Positions 15,726 to 23,196 of a DNA stretch of 48,098 nucleotides are shown here, one piece after another. Each line of letters opens with the position of its first letter. Position 1 is the stretch's first letter. The position numbers and the translations under genes were made by a program. Origin of the DNA: CAYQJC01 sp964417825 (GTDB taxonomy: Bacteria; Patescibacteriota; Minisyncoccia; Minisyncoccales; CG1-02-41-26); assembly GCA_964417825.1 (NCBI GenBank), contig CAYQJC010000001.1:1-48098 (forward strand), read 5' to 3'. The notes under the pieces were generated by a model. That model worked only from the letters and a program-made list of their open reading frames with translations, was not told where the DNA came from and made no database searches.

Positions 15726-17207
15726 CTATTTAAATATCTCTTTAGGATAAATTAATATAAAAACTGGAAGATATTGTTGATTTTTGTCAGAGAGGGGCAG
15801 GAAAATTTTGAACTCTGTGTTTTTGGGAATTAGTTCTAACTTATCAGAAAATGAAGCCATTATTTTCTTTTTAATTTCCTCAAGTTCCTTCTCTCCCTTT
15901 TTTGTTGAGGAAATTATCACCAATCCTTCTTGTCCTTCCTGATTTAATTTAAAGAGAATTTCCTCATAAGGTTTTTCTTTCTCAAACAAAGCTCCAATTT
16001 TCCGGGGGAGTTTTTTTATTATGCCATAAATTAGATTTTCACTAAATCCTTTTATCTTCTCCCTAACTTTTTTTTCTTCTTTCCTTAATTGAGAAATCAT
16101 CTGAACAGCTTGGGAAATCTTAGCAGAAAGTCTCTGGTAGAAATCTCTGCTGATTTTTTGAAGAGATTGAATGTCCTGACGGAGGTATTGAGTAAACTTC
16201 TTGCTGATCTCAATTAAAAAATGTATTAAAGAATGTTTAACTTCCAAAAGAAAACTCTCTTTAATTGTTTTGGAAATTTTAGCCCCCAATGCCTTCAATT
16301 CTTTTCCTTTAAATTTCTTTCCAAATTGATAAATACCCTCTCCCTTTTCGCTTGCTTGCTCTCTTATTTTTAAGGTTAAACTTTTGGGAAAAATTTTGAG
16401 ATTTTTTGAAAACTCTAACAATAATGAGTTGGTCCGAAAATAAATGTTTGTTGTAAGATTAGCGAGATTTTGGGAAATATCCTCTTGAGTTTCAATAATG
16501 TTTCTTTCAATTTCTGAGCGGAATTCCTTAAGATCGCTCACTATTTCTTTGGCGGTCTGACCAGCAAGATAACCGCTTGAGTTCAAAATAGGGAGAAAGT
16601 AGGGATAGCTAAAAAGAATTGCCAAAGAGCCAAAAATAAAAACCAGAGCGACGAGTAAAGCGGTAAACTGGGCTCCTGATCCTGGTGAAGAAGTAAAGGA
16701 AAATGAAGGGGTCGATTTTGAAATCTCAATTTTAAACTCTTCTCTCCCTTCCCTTTCTTTTTTGATTTTCTGGTTGTAATCTCTGACTTTTTCCAAATAC
16801 TCATCAATCCATTTCTTTTTTGTCACCCAGTTTCGACCCAGCTTTAGCGCTTTTAATTTTCCTTGTCTGGCTCGCAAGCTTAAATAATCTTGAGAGTAAC
16901 CCGAATATTTTGCCGCTTCTTTTAAAGAGATTGGTTCTTCTTTTAATACTCTCACTTCTATCTCCTCTATCTCCTCCTTTTTTTCTCTGGGCTGGTATAT
17001 TTTTCTTTTTTTAAATTTAACTTTTTTTCTCCCAGTTTTTTCCAAATACTCATCAATCCATTTCTTTTTTGTCACCCAGTTTCGACCCAGCTTTAGCGCT
17101 TTTAATTTTCCTTGTCTGGCTCGCAAGCTTAAATAATCTTGAGAATAGCAACCCGAATATTTTGCTGCCTCTCGGAGGGATATGTATTTTTGTTCAATTT
17201 TCTCCAT
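15726..17207 (-). CDS. Membrane protein with two near-identical N-terminal HTH domains and a coiled coil
   Basis: 493 residues. Two copies of an excisionase/MerR-like HTH (SLREAAKYSG, then SLRARQGKLKALKLGRNW) lie at ~6-56 and ~90-140, joined by a basic linker. A single membrane segment follows at ~180-205 (FTALLVALVFIFGSLAILF), then a long amphipathic, Lys/Glu-rich region. The two HTH copies share a 108-base identical DNA stretch. The C-terminal part (~400-493) has no motif I recognise. With 1946-3991 this is the second protein here that combines an HTH domain and a membrane anchor. Role unknown; a membrane-tethered DNA-binding protein is the simplest reading. Confidence 0.65.
   Translation of the reverse strand: MEKIEQKYISLREAAKYSGCYSQDYLSLRARQGKLKALKLGRNWVTKKKWIDEYLEKTGRKKVKFKKRKIYQPREKKEEIEEIEVRVLKEEPISLKEAAKYSGYSQDYLSLRARQGKLKALKLGRNWVTKKKWIDEYLEKVRDYNQKIKKEREGREEFKIEISKSTPSFSFTSSPGSGAQFTALLVALVFIFGSLAILFSYPYFLPILNSSGYLAGQTAKEIVSDLKEFRSEIERNIIETQEDISQNLANLTTNIYFRTNSLLLEFSKNLKIFPKSLTLKIREQASEKGEGIYQFGKKFKGKELKALGAKISKTIKESFLLEVKHSLIHFLIEISKKFTQYLRQDIQSLQKISRDFYQRLSAKISQAVQMISQLRKEEKKVREKIKGFSENLIYGIIKKLPRKIGALFEKEKPYEEILFKLNQEGQEGLVIISSTKKGEKELEEIKKKIMASFSDKLELIPKNTEFKIFLPLSDKNQQYLPVFILIYPKEIFK
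16788..16895. repeat. 108-base direct repeat, copy 1 (second HTH)
   Basis: Identical over about 108 bases to 17037-17144. It encodes the core of the second HTH domain of the protein at 15726-17207. Copy 2 differs only just beyond this block by a 3-base insertion that adds one Cys codon. Confidence 0.85.
17037..17144. repeat. 108-base direct repeat, copy 2 (first HTH)
   Basis: Partner of 16788-16895, offset by 249 bases. The identity at synonymous sites points to recent duplication or gene conversion. Confidence 0.85.
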
Positions 17208-17299
17208 TAGTATATTATCGCTTATCCGATAGCTGTGTCAAACTTAAACTTGTGGAAAACTGTGAGCCAGAAAGGTCATCCTCCGAGTTTAAGCGAGAG

Positions 17300-17370
17300 C
17301 TCCGGGGCTACGATTCGAACGTAGATTACGAGGGCCAGAACCTCGCGTCCTACCATTAGACGACCCCGGA
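17300..17370 (-). tRNA. tRNA-Gln (anticodon CUG)
   Basis: On the minus strand the acceptor stem TCCGGGG pairs with CCCCGGA, the D arm contains TAATGGTA, the anticodon stem CGAGG/CCTCG holds loop TTCTGGC with anticodon CTG, and the T loop is GTTCGAATC. Discriminator base G; CCA is not encoded. It lies between ftsX and the HTH membrane-protein gene. Confidence 0.9.
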
Positions 17371-17374
17371 ATAA

Positions 17375-18286
17375 TTAAACTTTCAAGTATTTGCGCACAG
17401 CAATTAAAGAGGAAAATATTCCCAAAACGAAAGCGAAAATAATCTGGATTACCAATAACATCAAAAAATTCTCTTGAAAATAATCTAAGATGCTGAATCC
17501 CAAAATCCAGTTTTCAATTCGGGAATTTAAAAAATTAAAAATTCCAAAGAAAACGAGATTAGCAATTAACACAGCAAAGATTCCATAGAACAAACTTTGA
17601 ACCAGAAAGGGACCCCGGACAAACCAATTCGAAGCTCCAACTAATTTCATAGTGGAAATTTCTTCTCGAAAAGCAAAGATAGTTAACTTAACTGTATTGA
17701 AAGTAATTAAGACAACCAAAATCCCAAGAATTAAACTGAGTAAAATTCCTCCCAACTTTATATTGTTTGTTAAACTAAAGAGGCGATTTATTATTTTTTC
17801 TGATTCATAATAAGAAATTTTCTCAATCATATTTTGAAAGGGTCCGGAGGTTAAAAAGTCAGAAATTTGAGCATAGAAATTAGGGCTTTTAGCTTTAATA
17901 TTTAAATAAGAGAGGAAAGGATTCTCCCCCACTTCTTCTAAAGCTCGAAGATAAAGAGGATCTTCCTTATGTCTTTGCAAAAAGTTCTCTTGAGCCTGAG
18001 CTCGGGAAACGTAACTGATATTTTCTATTCCGGGAGAAAATTTGCTAAGTTCTTGCTTAAGTTCCAGAATTTCTGATTCAGGAACTTCTTTTTTAAAATA
18101 GACAGCAATATCAACTTTCTCTCTAGCTTGAGAAATCAAAAAATTGCTTAATTCGTTAAATATAATAAGAGAGGTAATAACCAAAACTGCTACTGTAATA
18201 ATAAAAATCGCCTGAGAACCCAATCCCATATTGCGAGAAAATCCCTGCCAGCCAAATTTTAAAATTCTTTTTAAATTAGTAAACAT
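17375..18286 (-). CDS. ftsX: Cell-division protein FtsX
   Basis: 303 residues with the FtsX plan: an N-terminal membrane helix (~25-48), an extracytoplasmic domain (~50-165, VDIAVYFKKEVPESEI), and three C-terminal helices (from ~175) with the STMKLVGASNWFVRGPF motif typical of FtsX. With FtsE it forms the ABC-type complex that controls peptidoglycan hydrolysis at the septum. It starts 5 bases after the ftsE stop codon, so the two are cotranscribed. Length is normal. Confidence 0.9.
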   Translation of the reverse strand: MFTNLKRILKFGWQGFSRNMGLGSQAIFIITVAVLVITSLIIFNELSNFLISQAREKVDIAVYFKKEVPESEILELKQELSKFSPGIENISYVSRAQAQENFLQRHKEDPLYLRALEEVGENPFLSYLNIKAKSPNFYAQISDFLTSGPFQNMIEKISYYESEKIINRLFSLTNNIKLGGILLSLILGILVVLITFNTVKLTIFAFREEISTMKLVGASNWFVRGPFLVQSLFYGIFAVLIANLVFFGIFNFLNSRIENWILGFSILDYFQENFLMLLVIQIIFAFVLGIFSSLIAVRKYLKV

Positions 18287-18291
18287 ATCTT

Positions 18292-18981
18292 TTATAAAAT
18301 GAATTTTCCTTCGGGATCGTCGCGGATAACTTTTCCTTTTTCTAAAGTAATTACTCTTTTTTGCAATCCGTCAATTACCTCTTTATTGTGGGTGGCTAAA
18401 ATTATTGTCTGGCCAAAGGAATGAATTTTTTTAAAAAGGTTAATAATATCAAAAGTATTGTAAAGATCTAAATTGCCAGTTGGCTCATCAGCCACAATTA
18501 CTTCGGGACGATGACAAAGCGCTCTGGCAATTGCTAATCTTTGTTTTTCCCCTCCTGAAAGTTCCTCTGGAAAACTCTCTTGGCGATTCCCTAACCCGAC
18601 AATCTCCAAGATTTGAGGAACATCTCTTTGGATATCTTTATCTTTTGCTCCAATTACCTGCATTACATATTCAACATTTTCTCGGACGGTTTTTCCTTTA
18701 AGTAATTTGTAATCTTGGTGGATAACACCAATTTTCCGGCGAAGATACTGAACATCTCGTTCTGTCATTTTTTGAATCGATTTCCCCTTAAAAAAAATCT
18801 CTCCCTGGGTTGGTTGCTCTTCTTGAATGAGTAATCTAATTAGGGTAGTTTTGCCAGCCCCGGATTTCCCGACAATCGAAACAAACTCCCCTTTTTGGAT
18901 TTGAAAGGAAACATCTTCTAAAGCAACAACTGGATTTCCCCTAGAACGATAGATTTTAGTGACGTTTTGAAACCTAATCAT
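18292..18981 (-). CDS. ftsE: Cell-division ATP-binding protein FtsE
   Basis: 229 residues. Walker A GKSGAGKTTL, Q-loop HQDYKLL, ABC signature LSGGEKQRLAIARAL, Walker B VIVADEPTGNLD and switch His in LATHNKEV are all present. The cytoplasmic ATPase partner of FtsX. The classic prfB-ftsE-ftsX order is kept but interrupted by the S23-like gene at 19040-19402. Confidence 0.93.
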   Translation of the reverse strand: MIRFQNVTKIYRSRGNPVVALEDVSFQIQKGEFVSIVGKSGAGKTTLIRLLIQEEQPTQGEIFFKGKSIQKMTERDVQYLRRKIGVIHQDYKLLKGKTVRENVEYVMQVIGAKDKDIQRDVPQILEIVGLGNRQESFPEELSGGEKQRLAIARALCHRPEVIVADEPTGNLDLYNTFDIINLFKKIHSFGQTIILATHNKEVIDGLQKRVITLEKGKVIRDDPEGKFIL

Positions 18982-18990
18982 AATAAATTA

Positions 18991-19040
18991 TCTCAAATGT
19001 CATATGTCAAAACTCAAATCCAAATCTTAAATCTCAAATC
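18991..19040. repeat. Heptamer repeat tract left of the S23-like gene
   Basis: A run of degenerate seven-base units of the CTCAAAT/CTTAAAT/GTCAAAA type. The same kind of tract occurs in inverted orientation at about 19385-19435, so the two bracket the gene between them. Confidence 0.55.
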
Positions 19041-19402
19041 TATTTTCTGTCTTTTAAGGTTAAGAGGCTTGAAGCAATCATTTTCCCTATTTCTCCTGTT
19101 TCTTTTATCAGCGGTTCAATTTTTGATGGAGTTATCAGTTTGCTATCTTTCAAAAGATAAAGCCAATAAAGGGTTTCATTGCAACTTTTTAAGGCGATTT
19201 CATAGAATCTAACAAAATCTTTTTTGGAGGAAGAAGCTTTTGCTTCAATAAGATTCGCCCCTATCGAAGTTGCTGCCCTTAAAAGCTGATCGGTAAAAAT
19301 AAAATAGATTTTATCTTTTGGAAAATCTTTGACTAAATTTATAATTCCCAAAGAAAACTTATAAGCTCGGTGGCGAATATTCTTAGATTTGAGGTTTGAC
19401 AT
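19040..19402 (-). CDS. S23/IVS-type four-helix bundle protein
   Basis: 120 residues resembling the four-helix-bundle proteins first found in intervening sequences of 23S rRNA genes (motif LRAATSIGANLIEAKASSSKKDF, then the ALKSCNETLYWLYLL helix). The family forms pentameric bundles, and its function in free-standing genes is not settled. It interrupts the prfB-ftsE pair and its first codons are themselves built from the heptamer tract on its right side, which suggests it arrived as a unit with its repeats. Confidence 0.8.
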   Translation of the reverse strand: MSNLKSKNIRHRAYKFSLGIINLVKDFPKDKIYFIFTDQLLRAATSIGANLIEAKASSSKKDFVRFYEIALKSCNETLYWLYLLKDSKLITPSKIEPLIKETGEIGKMIASSLLTLKDRK

Positions 19403-19435
19403 ATGGATTTAACATTTGAGATTTGAGATTTAACC
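19385..19435. repeat. Heptamer repeat tract right of the S23-like gene (inverted)
   Basis: Read on the minus strand it gives TTAAATC/TCAAATC/TCAAATG units and a CATATGTCAAA block that also occurs, with small differences, near 19000-19015. It forms an imperfect inverted repeat with 18991-19040 and overlaps the start of the S23-like gene and the end of prfB. Confidence 0.55.
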
Positions 19436-20531
19436 TATCTTCATCTCTGCTTCAATAAAAATATCCAAATTACCATCTAGGACCCCCTCCACATCAACGG
19501 TCTCCACACCGGTCCGATGGTCTTTGACAAGTTTATAAGGATGAAGAATATAGGAACGGATTTGGGAACCGAATTCAGCCGAAATCTTTTTCCCTCTTAT
19601 TTTTTCTAATTCTTTTTCTTTTTCAATTTGTCGAAGATTGTATAATTTAGCAATCAACATTTGCATTGCTCTCTTTCTATTGGCTCCTTGCAATCTTTCT
19701 ACTTGGCAAGCCACTTTGATGCCAGTTGGTAAGTGGGTGATCCTAACGGCTGTCTCTCGACGGTTAACATACTGCCCACCGGGTCCAGAAGCTCGGAAAG
19801 TCTCAATTTTTAGGTCTTCAGGCTTTATCTTTACCTCTCTCATTTCTTCTTTAATAACTGGCAAAACTTCCACCCGGCTAAAAGAAGTGTGGCGTAATCC
19901 TTTTGCCGAAAAAGGAGATATTCTTACCAATCGATGGACACCTGTCTCTTTTTTTAGAAGACCATAAACATTCTTGCCGTTAATCTCCATTGAAACCTCC
20001 CTCATACCAATTCTTCCATCTGGCCCTCCTCCTTCAGTGAAGCTTTGAGATAAAATTCTGTATTTCCATTTTTTTCTTTCAGCAAATCTTTGGTACATTC
20101 TCAACAGCAAAGCAACCCAATCCTCAGCATCTCTTCCACCAGCGCCCGCTTCAATAGTAAGAATGGCAGGACCTTGATCGTATTTCCCAGTGAGAAGGGT
20201 TTCTTGTTCCAAATTTCTTATTTCCGAAGCAATTTCTTCTATTTTTTCTTCGATTTCTTTCGATTCTGAGCTACTCTCTTTAACTAATTTAGCCAAACTT
20301 GAGAGATCAGAAATTTCTTTTTTTAAATTTTCAACGGTTTCAATTTTCTCTTTGAGGTCCGTGTACTCTTTTTGGATTTCTGCTGGATTTTTTTCCTTCT
20401 TCCAGAAATCTGGCTGAGCAATTTTCTTTTCTAATTGGCTCAATTTTCTATTTTTTTTGGCAATGTCAAAGACAGTCCAGCAAATGCTGGAATTTTTCTT
20501 TTAAGTTTTCAATTTTTTCTCGGATTTCCAT
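19430..20531 (-). CDS. prfB: Peptide chain release factor 2, with programmed +1 frameshift
   Basis: The main frame (19430-20467) carries the GGQ motif (SGPGGQYVNRRETAVR) for peptide release and the SPF motif (RISPFSAKG) that reads UGA/UAA. The true start is the ATG at 20531 in another frame: 21 codons (MEIREKIENLKEKFQHLLDCL) lead to CTT TGA C, the classical RF2 shift site, with the in-frame UGA at 20466-20468. A +1 shift joins D-I-A-K-K to the main frame for a total of ~366 residues, the normal RF2 length. The upstream Shine-Dalgarno-like stimulator is weak (GGA). The gene therefore autoregulates through UGA termination. Confidence 0.93.
20465..20471 (-). promoter_or_regulatory. prfB programmed +1 frameshift site CTTTGAC
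   Basis: The sequence read on the minus strand is the canonical CUU UGA C slippery site. Low RF2 favours the shift at UGA and high RF2 favours termination after 21 codons. Confidence 0.93.
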
Positions 20532-20540
20532 AAATTTTGA

Positions 20541-20613
20541 AGCCGCTTCCCGGGCTCGAACCGGGAACCTATCGCTTACGAAGCGATTGCTCTACCGATT
20601 GAGCTAAAGCGGC
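20541..20613 (-). tRNA. tRNA-Thr (anticodon CGU)
   Basis: Minus strand: acceptor GCCGCTT with AAGCGGC, D arm GCTCAATCGGTAGAGC, anticodon stem ATCGC/GCGAT with loop TTCGTAA (anticodon CGT), T arm CCCGG-TTCGAGC-CCGGG. CCA is not encoded. It ends 10 bases before the prfB start. Confidence 0.93.
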
Positions 20614-20621
20614 AAATTTCG

Positions 20622-20693
20622 AGCGGGTGAGCGGAGTCGAACCGCCATCTGCTCCTTGGGAAGGAGCCATAATAACCGTTATACGACACCCGC
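20622..20693 (-). tRNA. tRNA-Gly (anticodon CCC)
   Basis: Minus strand: acceptor GCGGGTG with CACCCGC, anticodon arm CTCC-TTCCCAA-GGAG (anticodon CCC), T loop GGTTCGACTCC, discriminator T as usual for Gly. It is separated from tRNA-Thr by 8 bases. Confidence 0.93.
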
Positions 20694-20701
20694 AAAATTT
20701 T

Positions 20702-20731
20702 GGCCCGTACCATTAAACTACTGGCGCCCAT
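20702..20731 (-). pseudogene. Possible 5' half of a decayed tRNA
   Basis: The minus strand reads GGGCGCCAGTAGTTTAATGG followed by TACGGGCC, like the acceptor and D arm of a tRNA, but no anticodon or T arm follows before tRNA-Gly begins. Probably a remnant left by deletion or by insertion of the adjacent palindrome. Confidence 0.35.
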
Positions 20732-20735
20732 TTGA

Positions 20736-20752
20736 CAGAGACCGGGTCTCTG
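20736..20752. repeat. REP-like palindrome, copy A
   Basis: CAGAGACCGGGTCTCTG: 8-base arms around one central base. It lies 6 bases beyond the stop codon of the FtsB/DivIC-like gene, with the shared right flank ACAGCTTT. Confidence 0.85.
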
Positions 20753-20758
20753 ACAGCT

Positions 20759-21145
20759 TTATTTAATTTTTAATTTTTCTAAAAACTTTTGCCAAAAAGT
20801 TTGCGATTGAGTTGGAGTAGCATTTTCTTCTTTCTTGAGCATCGGAAAGGCTACCACTTTCTCCCCTACTTTTCTAAGGTTCAATTGTTCTCTAGCAATT
20901 CTTTCAAGAGTCTCTTGATTTTCAGCTCGCGAGATCTTTGCTTTAAGTTTTTCTTCTTCAATTGAGATCTTTTCAATTTCTTCTTTTAATCGCTTTAATT
21001 GTCTAGCAACCATCTTTCTTTTCTGGCTTATTCTAAAATTTCCAAAGAATAAGGCAATTGTTATAATGATTAATCCTGTTAAAATTATTATTTTAAGGAC
21101 CAAAGTTTTCTTACTTTCTCTTTTAAAATTCCTTGATCTTATCAT
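20759..21145 (-). CDS. FtsB/DivIC-family septum-formation protein
   Basis: About 128 residues from the ATG at 21145 (an upstream TTG at 21166 would add seven). One membrane helix (~18-38 from the ATG) is followed by a coiled coil and the ERIAREQLNLRKVGEKVV motif typical of the FtsB/DivIC family, which joins FtsL and FtsQ/DivIB in the divisome. The C-terminal tail is charged. Its stop codon abuts palindrome copy A. Confidence 0.8.
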   Translation of the reverse strand: MIRSRNFKRESKKTLVLKIIILTGLIIITIALFFGNFRISQKRKMVARQLKRLKEEIEKISIEEEKLKAKISRAENQETLERIAREQLNLRKVGEKVVAFPMLKKEENATPTQSQTFWQKFLEKLKIK

Positions 21146-21156
21146 ATACTTAAATA

Positions 21157-21252
21157 ATGAAGCCAAGAAAATTTTTAAAAATAGTCTGGATTATTTTGGT
21201 TGCTTTGATCATTTTTAGTATGTTTAGTTTTCTTCTCTGGCCTCTTCTTTAG
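21157..21252 (+). CDS. Possible 31-residue membrane microprotein
   Basis: An ATG at 21157 opens a 31-codon frame: basic start (MKPRKFLK), one hydrophobic segment (IVWIILVALIIFSMFSFLLW) and a stop at 21250. It runs opposite to its neighbours and slightly overlaps the first alternative codons of the FtsB-like gene. Short basic-plus-hydrophobic proteins of this kind occur in related genomes, but in AT-rich DNA such a frame can arise by chance. Confidence 0.35.
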   Translation: MKPRKFLKIVWIILVALIIFSMFSFLLWPLL

Positions 21253-21274
21253 TTTAACAAAATCAAACGATTTT

Positions 21275-23167
21275 TCAATCGCTCTTCAGCATCTCCAAAA
21301 ATACTTGAGGAGGAAGTTTAATTTTCGTTCGTTCCTTTAGTTTCTTTTTGCCTCTTTTTTGCTTCTCCAGGAGTTTCATTTTCCTGGTAACATCACCACC
21401 ATACAGCGAGGCTGTAACATCTTTCCTCTGTGCTTTAATAGTCTCTCGGGCAATAATTTTACCTCCAACTGCTGCTTGTAAAGCTAAAGGAAACTGTTGG
21501 GGAGGGATAATCTTTTTTAGTTTTTTTAAAATTTTTTTACCTTCTGGAAAAGCCTCTCTTTTGGGAACAATCTTAGAAAATGGCTCTTGAGGCTCTTGAG
21601 CTATTAAAATCTCAATCTTAACTAAGTCGGCTTCTCTTAACCCTATTGGATAAAAGCTGAAAGAAGCAAATCCATGGGTAACACTTTTTATTTTATCGTA
21701 AAGATCACCAGTGATAAGTTGCCGTAAAGGTGCTTGAGCTAATAAGATTGACTTTTGAGCAGTGAGAAATTTGGTTTCTCTGAGTTGAATGCCAAAATTT
21801 TTCAAAAGTTTTAATACTTGATTTAAATAAGAATTTGGAGTAATTATTTCTAATTCTACCCAGGGCTCTAAAGTTTTTTCAATCTGAGATGGTTGGGGCC
21901 ACATCGAGGGGGAGAAAATCAAAAGTTCTTTAGCGTCTTTGGTGAGAACTTTAAAAATCACCTGAGGGGTAGAAACTATTAAATCTAAATTAAATTCAGT
22001 CTTTAAGCGCCTTAAAGTAATTTCTGCATGCAAAGATCCTAAAAATCCACAACGGAATCCCCTGCCTAAAGCCATTTTTGACTCGGGCTGAAAATCCAAA
22101 GCGGGATCGCTTAATTTAAGTTTTTCTAAGCCTACTTTTAACTCTTCGAAATTATCAGCTGAGTAAGGATAGATACTTAAATAGAGGACTGGTTGAGGCT
22201 CTTTGTAACCGGGTAACGGCTCCGCTCTTGAAAATTGAAAATTGGGGATTGGGAATTTAATTATTGTATCCCCCACTCTAACCTTAGAAGGTTCTTTGAT
22301 TCCTGTTTTGATGTAACCAATTTCACCAGCTTTTAGATTTTGGGAGGGCTTGAGATCTGGAGTAAAATAGCCAACTTCTTTTACTTCCCCTTCTTGATCT
22401 TGAGCTATTAAATAAATTTTATCACCTTTTTTTGTTTCTCCTTCAAAGACCCGAACATAGGCGATTACCCCAGAAAAAGGGTCATATTTTGAATCAAAAA
22501 TAAGAGCTCTGAACCCCTCCTCTTTTCCTCTTGCCTTAGCTCGGCGATCGCTGAAATAAGGCGACGAAAGTTTTGTTGGAGGAGGAATTTTTTCAATTAT
22601 CGCTGCTAACAGTTCTTTGACTTTTGTGCCTTCTTTTGCTGAGATGGTAAAAATTTCTTTTTCTGGAACTCCAAGTAATGAAGCTAATTCTTTTTTAGTT
22701 TGAGAAATTTGAGCTTGAGGAAGATCGATTTTATTTACTACTCCAATAATTTTAAGTTTTTGAGTTTGAGCTTGTTCTAAGTTAAAAAGGGTTTGGGCTT
22801 GAATGCCACGAGTGGCATCGACTAACAAAATCGCTCCCTCAACACAATATAGGGCCCTGGAAATCTCATAAGAGAAATCTATATGCCCTGGCGTATCTAT
22901 CAAATTCAAAATAAATTCCGACCCTAAACTATTTGGCATTTGGCATTTGGAGTTTGGAATTTTAAACTTCATCCGAACCGGATGAAGTTTGATAGTTATT
23001 CCCTTTTCTTTTTCAAGCTCCATTGAGTCAAGATATTGGGGCCGCATTTTTTCTTTTGGGATTGTTTTTGTCAATTCTAAAAAACGGTCAGCCAAAGTTG
23101 ACTTCCCATGATCGATATGGCTTATAATGACAAAGTTACGAATATTTGACAATTCCATAATCCCCAT
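21275..23167 (-). CDS. lepA: Elongation factor 4 (LepA)
   Basis: 630 residues, a translational GTPase with LepA order: G1 HIDHGKST, G2 region EKEKGITIK, G3 DTPGHIDF, G4 NKID, and the C-terminal LepA domain (FASFSFYPIGLREADLVKIEILI; DVTASLYGGDVTRKMKLLEKQK). LepA acts on stalled ribosomes and during 30S maturation. Two odd insertions have low complexity: residues ~68-85 (IPNSKCQMPNS), encoded by tandem heptamers at 22931-22965, and residues near 305 (FPIPNFQFSRAEP). A second ATG at 23158 has a GGGG four bases upstream and may be the real start. A palindrome lies just before the gene. Confidence 0.95.
   Translation of the reverse strand: MGIMELSNIRNFVIISHIDHGKSTLADRFLELTKTIPKEKMRPQYLDSMELEKEKGITIKLHPVRMKFKIPNSKCQMPNSLGSEFILNLIDTPGHIDFSYEISRALYCVEGAILLVDATRGIQAQTLFNLEQAQTQKLKIIGVVNKIDLPQAQISQTKKELASLLGVPEKEIFTISAKEGTKVKELLAAIIEKIPPPTKLSSPYFSDRRAKARGKEEGFRALIFDSKYDPFSGVIAYVRVFEGETKKGDKIYLIAQDQEGEVKEVGYFTPDLKPSQNLKAGEIGYIKTGIKEPSKVRVGDTIIKFPIPNFQFSRAEPLPGYKEPQPVLYLSIYPYSADNFEELKVGLEKLKLSDPALDFQPESKMALGRGFRCGFLGSLHAEITLRRLKTEFNLDLIVSTPQVIFKVLTKDAKELLIFSPSMWPQPSQIEKTLEPWVELEIITPNSYLNQVLKLLKNFGIQLRETKFLTAQKSILLAQAPLRQLITGDLYDKIKSVTHGFASFSFYPIGLREADLVKIEILIAQEPQEPFSKIVPKREAFPEGKKILKKLKKIIPPQQFPLALQAAVGGKIIARETIKAQRKDVTASLYGGDVTRKMKLLEKQKRGKKKLKERTKIKLPPQVFLEMLKSD
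22931..22965. repeat. In-frame heptamer tandem repeat inside lepA
   Basis: ATTTGGC, ATTTGGC, ATTTGGA, GTTTGGA, ATTTTAA in series (plus-strand reading). It encodes an extra loop between the G2 and G3 motifs of LepA and keeps the reading frame. Confidence 0.7.
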
Positions 23168-23178
23168 CCAAAAGCTGT

Positions 23179-23195
23179 CAGAGACCCGGTCTCTG
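23179..23195. repeat. REP-like palindrome, copy B
   Basis: CAGAGACCCGGTCTCTG, one base beyond the stop codon of the RAYT gene and 11 bases upstream of the lepA start. The flank AAAGCTGT matches the reverse of copy A's flank. Confidence 0.85.
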
Positions 23196-23196
23196 A

